A stretch of DNA of 64,000 nucleotides from JAWXUK01 sp044432725 (GTDB lineage: Bacteria > Bacillota > Clostridia > Oscillospirales > Oscillospiraceae). This document shows positions 24,868 through 33,147 of this stretch, piece after piece (position 1 is the first letter of the stretch; every line of letters begins with the position of its first letter). The notes beneath the pieces were generated by a model, which was not told the origin of the DNA, did not search any database, and saw only the letters and a program-made list of their open reading frames with translations. Made by a program: the position numbers and the translations under genes. The DNA is taken from the NCBI GenBank assembly GCA_044432725.1, contig JAWXUL010000005.1, positions 62,001 through 126,000 of the forward strand, read 5' to 3'.

Positions 24868-26790
24868 ATGAAAACAAGAAAACTTATGGCTATGTTGCTT
24901 TCTGCAACCATGGCACTGACCCTAGCAGCTTGTTCCAGTGATGCTGGTCCTGTGAACACAGGTGCCAATGAAGGCAGCAGTGGAAGTGCTGATGGTGGCT
25001 CTTCTGGCGACGAGAGCCAAGGCTCTGGCGTTGATTTGACAGCTTTTGACAACGGTTTCATCATTGGCTCTACGACAGATGTCAATGGAGACTTTATGAC
25101 TGGTTGGACAAATGGTGCGCAAAATGCTCGTGTAAAATCCCTTTTGGGTGGTTATGGCACATTTGAAATGACTTCTGGTCAAACTTATGAGCTAAACGAC
25201 GTTGCTGTGAAAAACCTAGAAATCATTGATGAAGACAATGGGGACAAAACCTATAAATTTGAAATTCATGATTACTTAAAATGGAACACTGGGGAAATCA
25301 TCACTGCAAAAGATTATCTCTTCGCTGTGATGCTTGGTGGTTCTCCTGAATTTGGGGAAATGGAAGGGGCTTCCAACACCTCTGGGAACAAAGTCGTGGG
25401 CTATGAAGAGTTCCACACTGGTGCGACAAAAACCTTTGCAGGTCTTCGTCTTTTAGGAGAATTTGAATTCTCTATCACTGTCCCAGCTTCAGAATTCCCA
25501 TACTTCTATGAAAACATTCTCTTTGCTGTTGGTCCTTCTCCTATGTTTGTCATTGCGCCAGGGGTGGATATCACAGATGACGGCGAAGGTGCTACCTTCA
25601 CTGACAACTTTACAGCAGATTTAATCCGTGATCCTATCTTGAATCCAGATACTGGCTATCGTTATAACCCACAAGTCACTTGTGGCCCTTATCAATTTGT
25701 CAGCTTTGATTCTGCAAGCCTCATTTGTACCTTAGAAGCAAACCCAGAATTCTTGGGTCGTGCAGAAGATGGTGCAACAGCTTCTATCGAAAAATTAGTC
25801 CTGAAATCTGTGGTTGCTGCCACACAAATGGACGAATTGGATGCAGGAACTGTCCATCTTCTTCCTGGTATCTCTGGTGGTGACGAAATCAACCAAGGGA
25901 TCGACATTTCTGAAGCTGGAAACGCTGCTTACTCTTCCTATCCTCGTGCTGGTTATGGTAAATTGGAATTCGCTTGTGAATTTGGTCCTACCCAATTCGC
26001 AGAAGTACGTCAAGCAATCGCTTACAGCTTGGACCGTGTGGAATTTGCCAACATCTGGACAGGTGGTTATGGTACTTTGCCTCACGCATACTACGGCCGT
26101 AGCCAATGGGAATATGAAGCAAATCGTGACCGTTTAGAAACAGAATTGAATCCTTATGCAGTCAGCGTTGACGCAGCAGAAGAAGTTCTGGAAGCAGGTG
26201 GCTGGGTATTCAATGCAGACGGCTCTGACTATGTCACAGGCTCTGAAGGTCTACGTCACAAAGAAGTAGATGGCGAACTTATGCCTCTTGTCATTGAATG
26301 GGCTTCCACTGTGGATAACCCCGTTTCTGAACTTCTTTCTTCTATGCTTCCTGCAAATGCAGCAAAAGCTGGTATGCAAATCAACCAAACGGCAATGGAC
26401 TTTGGTCTTTTGTTAGACCACTTGTATCGTACTGGGGAAGGCATGGCTGTTTATCACATGTTTAACCTAGCCACTGGTTTCGCAGACACCAACCCAGTTT
26501 GGTACTACAGCAGTATTGACCCTGATTACCTAGGTCTTTACAACACAGAACGTATCGATGACGCAGAACTTCGTGCCATTGCTTTGGACATGCAAATGAC
26601 AGAGCCAGGGGACAATGATGCTTGGGCAGACAAATGGTTCCAATATCAAGCTCGTTACAACGAACTTGTGATCAACTTGCCTTTGTATTCTGACGAATAC
26701 TTCGAGTTCTTTACGCCTGCTCTCTCTAACTATCAACCAGTCGGTTTGTGGTCTTGGGATCACGCAATTTTAAGAGCAGACCTTAGCTAA
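24868..26790 (+). CDS. oppA: Oligopeptide ABC transporter substrate-binding lipoprotein (OppA-like, family 5)
   Basis: The 640-residue protein has a lipoprotein signal peptide with lipobox LAAC and Cys22, then an acidic serine/glycine-rich linker (about 23-55) and a family 5 extracellular solute-binding domain. I chose ATG 24868 because TTGGAGG is 6-7 bases upstream and gives a clean signal peptide; the frame from 24805 has neither feature. It should be anchored outside the membrane and hand peptides to an Opp/Dpp permease, probably the oppBCDF operon at 5323, which has no binding protein of its own. That pairing is inference. Confidence 0.92.
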   Translation: MKTRKLMAMLLSATMALTLAACSSDAGPVNTGANEGSSGSADGGSSGDESQGSGVDLTAFDNGFIIGSTTDVNGDFMTGWTNGAQNARVKSLLGGYGTFEMTSGQTYELNDVAVKNLEIIDEDNGDKTYKFEIHDYLKWNTGEIITAKDYLFAVMLGGSPEFGEMEGASNTSGNKVVGYEEFHTGATKTFAGLRLLGEFEFSITVPASEFPYFYENILFAVGPSPMFVIAPGVDITDDGEGATFTDNFTADLIRDPILNPDTGYRYNPQVTCGPYQFVSFDSASLICTLEANPEFLGRAEDGATASIEKLVLKSVVAATQMDELDAGTVHLLPGISGGDEINQGIDISEAGNAAYSSYPRAGYGKLEFACEFGPTQFAEVRQAIAYSLDRVEFANIWTGGYGTLPHAYYGRSQWEYEANRDRLETELNPYAVSVDAAEEVLEAGGWVFNADGSDYVTGSEGLRHKEVDGELMPLVIEWASTVDNPVSELLSSMLPANAAKAGMQINQTAMDFGLLLDHLYRTGEGMAVYHMFNLATGFADTNPVWYYSSIDPDYLGLYNTERIDDAELRAIALDMQMTEPGDNDAWADKWFQYQARYNELVINLPLYSDEYFEFFTPALSNYQPVGLWSWDHAILRADLS

Positions 26791-26797
26791 TATTTTA

Positions 26798-26828
26798 TCC
26801 TCTCACCTTTTGGTGAGAGGATTTTTTT
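26798..26828 (+). terminator. Terminator after oppA
   Basis: TCCTCTCACC (26798-26807) pairs with GGTGAGAGGA (26812-26821), then seven T. Confidence 0.9.
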
Positions 26829-26863
26829 CTCTATATAAAGCTTTGCTGCCTTTGTGACATGAT

Positions 26864-26899
26864 AAAACTCGCCCTTTCCGAAAGGAAAAGGCGAGTTTT
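26864..26899 (-). terminator. Terminator of the DHH gene (symmetrical)
   Basis: AAAACTCGCC (26864-26873) pairs with GGCGAGTTTT (26890-26899), with an inner CTTTCC/GGAAAAG stem and a GAAA loop. Confidence 0.85.
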
Positions 26900-26906
26900 T
26901 GTTCTT

Positions 26907-27836
26907 TTATTGATTCAGTTGGACCAACTCTTTCAGCATGATTGGTAACTCTTCTTCCATATTTTCGTTGGAAAATTGGCAAGTCCCTACTGCTTTGTGT
27001 CCACCACCATTGTATTTTAACATTAAACTACCCACATTCATGGTAGCTTTTCGATTCAGTACGGAATACCCCACAGCGGCAGAGCAACCTTGCCCAGCAC
27101 GTCCACTGACAATCCAAGCAGAGACTGTTTGCTCTGGGTATAGACTGTAAATGATGAAGCGATTCCCCGCATAGATGGGATCCACACCACGTAAATCACT
27201 GATCACAGTGTTTCCTTCTACGTGGGTATGTGCCTTGACCATCTCGATGAACTTTTCGCTTTGCTCGAAGTAAAGTTCTTTTCTTTCTTTGATATCAGGT
27301 TGCTCCATGATTTCTTCAATGTCCATAGTGCGACACCAGTCCACAAGTTTTTCCATCAACTGATAGTTACTGATGGTGAAATCACGAAAACGCCCCAAAC
27401 CTGTTCGTGGGTCCATGATGAAACCTAATAAAATCCACATATATTCTGGTTTTTCAGGGTGCAACACTTCATCTGCTGTCAGTTGTGCAGAATCCACCTT
27501 GTCCACTCCCGCTAATAATGCACCGAAGTTTGGAAAACGCTTCTCTCCACCATAATAATCATAAATGACATGGGCAGCAGAGGGGCAAGGACGACTGTCA
27601 CCTTCAAATTTAAAATTGAAGTTATTTCGTTCCAGTTCACTGGAGTGATGGTCAAACCATAAGCCACAGCCAGCTACATAAGGCACATTGGCAAGACAGT
27701 CATCAGCGTTGACTTCTACCAAGCCATCTTGCAAGTCCTTTGGATGGGCAAAGGTCCAGTGGTCAATGATTCCAGCTTCTTTTAAAAAAACAGCACAAGC
27801 CAGTCCGTCAAAGTCAGAACGTGTAATTAGTCGCAT
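26907..27836 (-). CDS. DHH/DHHA1-family phosphoesterase
   Basis: The 309-residue protein has metal-binding motifs SDFDG (7-11) and DHHSS (62-66), and a C-terminal DHHA1 glycine motif GGGHKAVG. This family includes nanoRNases, cyclic-dinucleotide phosphodiesterases and exopolyphosphatase-like enzymes; the lack of membrane segments and of PAS/GGDEF domains rules out the GdpP type. GGAGGTTTACTT precedes ATG 27836. The exact substrate cannot be read from sequence. Confidence 0.85.
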   Translation of the reverse strand: MRLITRSDFDGLACAVFLKEAGIIDHWTFAHPKDLQDGLVEVNADDCLANVPYVAGCGLWFDHHSSELERNNFNFKFEGDSRPCPSAAHVIYDYYGGEKRFPNFGALLAGVDKVDSAQLTADEVLHPEKPEYMWILLGFIMDPRTGLGRFRDFTISNYQLMEKLVDWCRTMDIEEIMEQPDIKERKELYFEQSEKFIEMVKAHTHVEGNTVISDLRGVDPIYAGNRFIIYSLYPEQTVSAWIVSGRAGQGCSAAVGYSVLNRKATMNVGSLMLKYNGGGHKAVGTCQFSNENMEEELPIMLKELVQLNQ

Positions 27837-27867
27837 AAGTAAACCTCCAAAAATTGTATTCACTTAT

Positions 27868-27896
27868 AGTATATCAGGATTTCTTTTTTCTGTCAA
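27868..27896 (-). promoter_or_regulatory. Promoter of the DHH gene
   Basis: Minus strand: TTGACA (27891-27896), 17-base spacer, TATACT (27868-27873). Confidence 0.85.
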
Positions 27897-27964
27897 TAAA
27901 AAACTGTATCATTTGTGTTTTTTTTACATAAATCCTTCCTGTCCTTCAGGGAAATATTGGATGA

Positions 27965-28471
27965 TTATATGACCACCAGAAAGCCCTTGTCTGCCAAAGT
28001 TTTCTCCAATTTTTGGAAATGTTCAGGACTGGGGCATTGAATGGTGTGGATATGCACATCATCTGTGATGTGAGATAGGGGTTTTGCCTTGGTTTCTTCC
28101 ATCTTTTTTAAAAATTCTTCCACATCATTCCGAGAAAAAAGATGAAGATTACAAGTGATTTGTCCGTACAATGGATGTTCTACCACAACATCCATGATGC
28201 CACAGCCAGCATCGATGATGGTATAGATTTCATCGGCAAGTTCTTCAGGGGTATGGCGACAAGCGATGATATAATTATCGTTGGGAGGGGACTCCAAAAT
28301 ATAACCACGAGGCGTAGCAATCACATTGGCACCAGAGGCACGCAGGAGGGCGATATCTCCCACAATGACTTGTCGAGAGACACCAAGTAGATCAGAAAAA
28401 TAATTGGCACTTAGGGGAACACTGCTTTCTTTCAGTTTTTCAAGAATGATTTTTTTTCGTTGTTCAGACAT
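27965..28471 (-). CDS. niaR: NiaR-type transcriptional repressor (HTH + 3H domain)
   Basis: The 168-residue protein has an N-terminal HTH_11 domain (LSANYFSDLLGVSRQVIVGDI) and a C-terminal 3H domain with conserved histidines in VVEHPLYGQI, CNLHLFSR and PLSHITDDVHIHTI. NiaR proteins repress NAD precursor genes when nicotinate is abundant. AACGGAGGTATTTCTT precedes the ATG. No nicotinate uptake or synthesis gene is adjacent, so targets must lie elsewhere. Assignment to the family is good. Confidence 0.88.
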   Translation of the reverse strand: MSEQRKKIILEKLKESSVPLSANYFSDLLGVSRQVIVGDIALLRASGANVIATPRGYILESPPNDNYIIACRHTPEELADEIYTIIDAGCGIMDVVVEHPLYGQITCNLHLFSRNDVEEFLKKMEETKAKPLSHITDDVHIHTIQCPSPEHFQKLEKTLADKGFLVVI

Positions 28472-28555
28472 AAGAAATACCTCCGTTTTGATAAGATGGT
28501 GGATATGTAATCAGGATAGGGCAAAAAGGAAAATCTTATGACAGGAGGAAAAAAC

Positions 28556-28588
28556 TTGTTGCTCTCCCGAAAAAAGGGAGAGCAACAA
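28556..28588 (-). terminator. Terminator of the fapA-like gene
   Basis: TTGTTGCTCTCCC (28556-28568) pairs perfectly with GGGAGAGCAACAA (28576-28588); on the minus strand it is followed by GTTTTTTCC. Confidence 0.85.
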
Positions 28589-28594
28589 AAGGGA

Positions 28595-30292
28595 TTAGGT
28601 CAGCAAAATGCGTTGTTCTTTTTCATCATAACGAACATTCACGCCGTTCCATTCCCGTTCAATATTCAGGGTATCTCTGGCGAAATTGATCACCACACCC
28701 ACATGAATGTTTTGGAATTTTCCACGGCAGTTGACCATTTGCTCCACACTGTCTCCTTGTGCGGCGACTTCTAATAACATGGCAGCTGGGTCAACCCCTT
28801 GGGCATCCACAAAGTTTTCACCACCACCGCAAGGAGGTACACCCATATTCAGGGTAGTTGCTCTGCCTGTGTGGGGAGAACCAATGGCTTTTACCTCGAT
28901 ATAACTATGGACAGAGACGTTACCACCAATGATAACTCCTTTGCCTGTGTTCACCATCAAAGGTCCGTCACAAAATACTTCAGAACCAAGAATATAATCG
29001 GTTTGAATAGATTGTGCAGAATAAACGATGCAACTTTCCATAAATTTCGCACGGACATTCCCTCGGCTACGGATGGTGCCTTCGTTATCTCCTAAAACAC
29101 CGCCGGCAATAATCACATCGCCGTCAGCATCGATAATAGCAGATTCTAGCAAGCCATCCACAACCACAGAGCCTGTGGCACGTACGATAAACTTATCTCT
29201 TACATTGCCTTTGATGTGAACATCACCCATGAAGTTAATGTTTCCTGTGGAATAATCCACATCCCCAGCCACTTGCATTGCTGAGCGCACCACAAAAGTG
29301 TCTTTTTCAAAAACCACGTCGCCGTCAATATCAGCAACCAGTTCTGTTCCTTCTTCTGTGATATGGGTATTAGAACCAACTTGAATCTTCGCAGGTTCAC
29401 CGGGCTTTGCTTCCACAGGTTCCCCTCGGGCATTGGTGCCTTCGATTCCTTCAGTAGGAAGATGGATTTCACAGATTGTACCGTCTTGGAACACTGGTTG
29501 GAAATAATTTTGTGCACGGTAATCCAAATTACCATCTGCATCTGGCGTAAAAGCACAAATACGTTCTCTGGAGTAAAATTCAGTAATGCGTCCGTCGTCT
29601 CCTCTGACTGGGGCTGTGCCCATAACCACAGGGAAAAGATGGAAATATCTTTTGTTTTTTACCATAGAGTCGATGTAATCTTGGTTAATACCATAGACAA
29701 TCTTGTTTTCATCAATGAACATTTGAACATCTGCAGCTTCCACCAAAGCACCCTCGCCCATAGGGGGAAGAATGATCAGCCAGCCCACCATGCCATCGCC
29801 AGAAAGAGAAAAAGCAGCTACTGCATCCAAGGGAGGCATAGGCACAGGCTTTGGACTGCGTCCTTCTGCTGTTGCCATTTCTTTTTCAGCATTGACTTGC
29901 TCGTTGTGCTTTTTCAGTTCTTCTGACACTAATTTCATGTGTGCGTTGCCCACATTGTCTACCCAAGATTTCAGACGCTTCATCTCTAAATTTTGACGCA
30001 TCTGCTCCATGGGCAATGGTGTGGCACCACATTCGAAAATAAGGTCAGGTTTGTACCCAGAGCCAGCATAGCCAGTTTCCCAAAGACGATAAAGCCCACC
30101 GTCGTTACAATCAATCAGTGTGTCCAGGGGAGGGGGTAATACTTCCACCTCTTCAATGACCTCTTGACTGACTGACTCAGGCTGAATGGTCCCAGTGTGT
30201 GTCGCAAGGGGTGCAACTTGTGCAGTTTCTTCAACCTGGCTAACTGCTTTTTTCTTAAACATTGCTCCAAAGAAACCGCTTTCCTTTTTCAT
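28595..30292 (-). CDS. FapA/DUF342-family protein
   Basis: This 565-residue soluble protein has an N-terminal region with lysine-rich and VxPPPLDTLIDC segments, then a long DUF342 region made of repeated beta-helix turns rich in G, D and V (for example VDYSTGNINFMGDVHIKGNV and GDVIIAGGVLGDNEG). FapA proteins form a right-handed beta-helix; the family name comes from flagellar assembly, but no flagellar gene lies here. ATG 30292 has AGGAGGTT upstream. Role in this organism unknown. Confidence 0.82.
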   Translation of the reverse strand: MKKESGFFGAMFKKKAVSQVEETAQVAPLATHTGTIQPESVSQEVIEEVEVLPPPLDTLIDCNDGGLYRLWETGYAGSGYKPDLIFECGATPLPMEQMRQNLEMKRLKSWVDNVGNAHMKLVSEELKKHNEQVNAEKEMATAEGRSPKPVPMPPLDAVAAFSLSGDGMVGWLIILPPMGEGALVEAADVQMFIDENKIVYGINQDYIDSMVKNKRYFHLFPVVMGTAPVRGDDGRITEFYSRERICAFTPDADGNLDYRAQNYFQPVFQDGTICEIHLPTEGIEGTNARGEPVEAKPGEPAKIQVGSNTHITEEGTELVADIDGDVVFEKDTFVVRSAMQVAGDVDYSTGNINFMGDVHIKGNVRDKFIVRATGSVVVDGLLESAIIDADGDVIIAGGVLGDNEGTIRSRGNVRAKFMESCIVYSAQSIQTDYILGSEVFCDGPLMVNTGKGVIIGGNVSVHSYIEVKAIGSPHTGRATTLNMGVPPCGGGENFVDAQGVDPAAMLLEVAAQGDSVEQMVNCRGKFQNIHVGVVINFARDTLNIEREWNGVNVRYDEKEQRILLT

Positions 30293-30521
30293 AGAATCAA
30301 CCTCCTGTTTCTCTCCTTGGTATTCAGGGACAACCATAGGGGAGAGAAAAATAAATTTCTAAAAAACGTTATCAACAATATTTTCCAAGAGGAAATATTA
30401 TTATTTCCAATATCTCACAGAAAGAAAAAACTTGCAAATTCCCTGATTTTCACAGAGAAAAATACGCTTTCACAATCTTTTTACAACAAAAGGGGATTTT
30501 GGATATAACATCTCTTTATTT

Positions 30522-30550
30522 ATTCTACCATAAAATTCAAAATTCGTCAA
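30522..30550 (-). promoter_or_regulatory. Promoter of the fapA-like gene
   Basis: Minus strand: TTGACG (30545-30550), 17-base spacer ending TGG, TAGAAT (30522-30527). The leader is about 220 bases long; no riboswitch was recognised in it. Confidence 0.7.
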
Positions 30551-30560
30551 GAGGATTTTC

Positions 30561-30594
30561 GAAAAATTCTCTTGTGGTATCTGGGAATCACAAG
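30561..30594 (-). terminator. Probable terminator of birA
   Basis: CTTGTG (30571-30576) pairs with CACAAG (30589-30594); on the minus strand AGAATTTTTCG follows. The stem is short. Confidence 0.45.
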
Positions 30595-30648
30595 GCTTTC
30601 ACAGGAAAAGATTCTTGGGCAAAAGGCACAGTTTGAAAGGAGAAAAAT

Positions 30649-31671
30649 TTAGATATAACCATACATTCCTCTCAGAGATACCTCTCCTGCAGAGATTGCC
30701 TTTTCCTCTCCGTTGTCATAACGTAATAGAAGGCGAAATTCATCGTCTATTTCCAGAGCCATGGCAGTCCGTCGCTTTTCCCCAGATAGCACTTGGACTT
30801 CACTGCCTAAAGTCAAACAATTTTCACGATATTTTTCTAAAAAATAATCTTTCTTTTCTGGGAATTGGGCATAAGCGTGCAAGACAGAAGTGATGATTTC
30901 AGCGCAAAGATGGTTTCGATTCAGCTCTTTTCCAGAGATTTGACAAAGAGAGGTGGCAGTAGAGCGCAATTCCTCGGGGAAATCACTCATTTTTTGATTC
31001 ACGTTCAGCCCTATGCCAATGACCACATATTCCACAAAATCCCCCTGACTTTCCATAGAAATTTCACAGAGTATGCCTGATAGCTTCTTTCCCTCTAAGA
31101 TAAGATCGTTGCACCATTTGATTTGAGGCAAAAGCCCACAATTGGTTTCAATGGCTTCAGCAAGAGCAACAGCCACCCAAGGGGTCAGATGACAAGCCTC
31201 CTCTGGTTTACATTGGGGACGTAACAAGATAGAGAGATAAATCCCTGTCCCAGAAGGTGAGTGGAAGGATTTTCCTTGTCGCCCTCTCCCTGCTGTTTGT
31301 TCTTCTGCAGTGACCACCAAAAATTCAGGGGCACCAGTCATGGCAAGACGTTTGACCTCTGTGTTGGTGGAGTCAATGGAGTCAAAACAGCGAATGTCCA
31401 AAGAAGGAAGGGGAGCCTCTTCAGGAAAGACCGCTTCCATCTTTTCCCGTGTCTTTTCTGCCAGTGAAATTTTATCCAAGCGATTGGGGGCAGAAAGGAG
31501 GGAATACCCTCGATTCGGTACAGAGTCTATGACAAAGCCCTCTTCTTTTAGTTTTGCCACAGATTTCCAGACAGCACTACGGCTGACCCCTAAGGTTTTA
31601 CTGATTGCCTCTCCAGAGAGATATTCTCCTTGTGCAGCAAGAAGCAAGGCAAATACTTGTTGTTGACCCAT
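30649..31671 (-). CDS. birA: Bifunctional biotin-protein ligase / biotin operon repressor
   Basis: The 340-residue protein starts with an HTH domain (LSGEAISKTLGVSRSAVWKSV), then the ligase core with GRGRQGKSFHSPSGTGIYLS and KWCNDLIL (a KWPND variant), and ends with the small SH3-like domain. It attaches biotin to carboxylases and with the HTH can repress biotin genes. I chose ATG 31671 with AAGGAGG 8-9 bases upstream; the in-frame GTG at 31680 overlaps that site. It lies 63 bases after the XpaC-like gene. Confidence 0.95.
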   Translation of the reverse strand: MGQQQVFALLLAAQGEYLSGEAISKTLGVSRSAVWKSVAKLKEEGFVIDSVPNRGYSLLSAPNRLDKISLAEKTREKMEAVFPEEAPLPSLDIRCFDSIDSTNTEVKRLAMTGAPEFLVVTAEEQTAGRGRQGKSFHSPSGTGIYLSILLRPQCKPEEACHLTPWVAVALAEAIETNCGLLPQIKWCNDLILEGKKLSGILCEISMESQGDFVEYVVIGIGLNVNQKMSDFPEELRSTATSLCQISGKELNRNHLCAEIITSVLHAYAQFPEKKDYFLEKYRENCLTLGSEVQVLSGEKRRTAMALEIDDEFRLLLRYDNGEEKAISAGEVSLRGMYGYI

Positions 31672-31734
31672 GTCGCTCACCTCCTTATGATTGGGAATCT
31701 TTTAGACTCGTTCCCATCTGATGTCGGAATTTCA

Positions 31735-32808
31735 TTAAAATTTTAAATCAATATCCAGTGGATTGGGCGTATTGCTGCTGGGGTTGATTTTAAGCTTGGG
31801 GCTGTTACCAGTCAATCCATCTTTTTCGAACATTTGCTCTAAAACGGCGATATCTGCAGCAATGTCCATGGAATCAGTACGGAAAAGCTGATCCAGTTGT
31901 TTTTCAAAGCCTTCCACAACCTTTTCCATCATGGCTTCGATTTCTGCCTTTGCTTTGCTGATGTTTTCCCCTTCGATGTTCTGTGCTTCTAATTGGGCAT
32001 AGTTCCGAAGAATTTTCAAGGTTGTGGGAATATAATAGCTGAAAAAGCTGTGGAGTTCACGCTCTTTATTCTGATTTGCTTCTTGAAAAGCAGAAATTTT
32101 ACCAATCAATGTTTCAATTTCATGAATTTGAGCAGATAGTTTGGGGTTATAAATTGCCTGATTGATGGCACGGATTTCTGTTAAAAAAGTCTGTGCTTCA
32201 GGAGAAGCGATCTCAGCAACAGGCAAAGGCTCTGGCACAGCGGATCTGTAATGTTCAATGTACTCTTCTATATTTTTCAGCACCAAAACTTCATAGTTTC
32301 TGTCCACAAAGGCTTGTAGGAACAGTCCTTTTTCCACCATGATGTCTAAATCTTTGTATATTTTATTTTTAGGTTCCCCAGAAAGCTGCGCCAGTTTCTG
32401 AATGGAAAATTGAGAGGATTCCCCCAAGATGTTCCAATATTTCATCATGCGCTTTCCTTGGTTTTTTTGTGCAAAACCCACAGCTGTCATAAAGCCAAAA
32501 CCTAGGGTTGCAAGGGCAGGGATTGCAGCAAACTGGGAACTTGCTGTGGTGATGGATGCCACCAGAAAGACCAGAGAGAAGGTGATGCCAATGGCAAGAA
32601 ATTCGTCCCCATGCTCTTTCATTTTTCGCAAGGCTCGTTTGTTGTGCTTTTTCACAGCAGATTCAGAAGAGAGGCTCTGGATTGCTTGGCTGACACTTTG
32701 GGTGATGTTTTGCCCAAGGCTAGGGTCGGTGACAGTGTTCACCACTTTTTCTATTTTCTTTTGAAAATCTGCAGTTCTTCCTGTGAATTTATCATTGTTT
32801 TCGTTCAT
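31735..32808 (-). CDS. XpaC-like (5-bromo-4-chloroindolyl phosphate hydrolysis family) membrane protein
   Basis: The 357-residue protein has two neighbouring hydrophobic segments near residues 70-110 (AIGITFSLVFLVASI and ALATLGFGFMTAVGF), a winged-helix-like stretch (SIQKLAQLSGEPKNKIYKDL) and a long helical C-terminus. This plan fits the XpaC family. XpaC genes often sit beside a TelA toxic-anion gene, which is absent here. ATG 32808 has AAGGAGTG upstream. It is read from the extended -10 promoter at 32919. Cellular role unknown. Confidence 0.7.
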   Translation of the reverse strand: MNENNDKFTGRTADFQKKIEKVVNTVTDPSLGQNITQSVSQAIQSLSSESAVKKHNKRALRKMKEHGDEFLAIGITFSLVFLVASITTASSQFAAIPALATLGFGFMTAVGFAQKNQGKRMMKYWNILGESSQFSIQKLAQLSGEPKNKIYKDLDIMVEKGLFLQAFVDRNYEVLVLKNIEEYIEHYRSAVPEPLPVAEIASPEAQTFLTEIRAINQAIYNPKLSAQIHEIETLIGKISAFQEANQNKERELHSFFSYYIPTTLKILRNYAQLEAQNIEGENISKAKAEIEAMMEKVVEGFEKQLDQLFRTDSMDIAADIAVLEQMFEKDGLTGNSPKLKINPSSNTPNPLDIDLKF

Positions 32809-32918
32809 ATCATGCACACTCCTTGTACCGCTTCTCAGAACCTTTTTCTTCTCTGGTGCAAGGAAAAAAGGGCACCATGGAATCATAAAAGAGAAGAGAT
32901 GTTATTTTCCTTCCTTCT

Positions 32919-32927
32919 ATTATACCA
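32919..32927 (-). promoter_or_regulatory. Extended -10 promoter of the XpaC-like gene
   Basis: Minus strand TGG-TATAAT with no clear -35. Between here and the divergent promoter at 33062 nothing else is visible. Confidence 0.5.
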
Positions 32928-33061
32928 TAGACAAAGGAGAAAAAGAAAGGGAATTTAAAAAAAATCATTTTTTTGTCAGAGACACCCAAGGTAAAGGAGA
33001 AGTCCTCATAGTCTTGAGAAGTCACTGTAAAAAGTTTCTAACATTTTTCGCAATTTACCCC

Positions 33062-33089
33062 TTGCAATTTATATTTTTTGTGGTATAAT
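33062..33089 (+). promoter_or_regulatory. Promoter of the VanW-family gene
   Basis: TTGCAA (33062-33067), a 16-base spacer and TGG-TATAAT (-10 at 33084-33089). Confidence 0.75.
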
Positions 33090-33147
33090 AAATTGATGCA
33101 ATTTTAATATTTCCATTAGAAAATTTTTCCAAGGAAAGAGGAGGATC

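Noticed and set aside
30338..30521. Small ORFs on the + strand upstream of the fapA-like gene
   Set aside because: They read as antisense of the leader and the gene start, with no ribosome binding sites.
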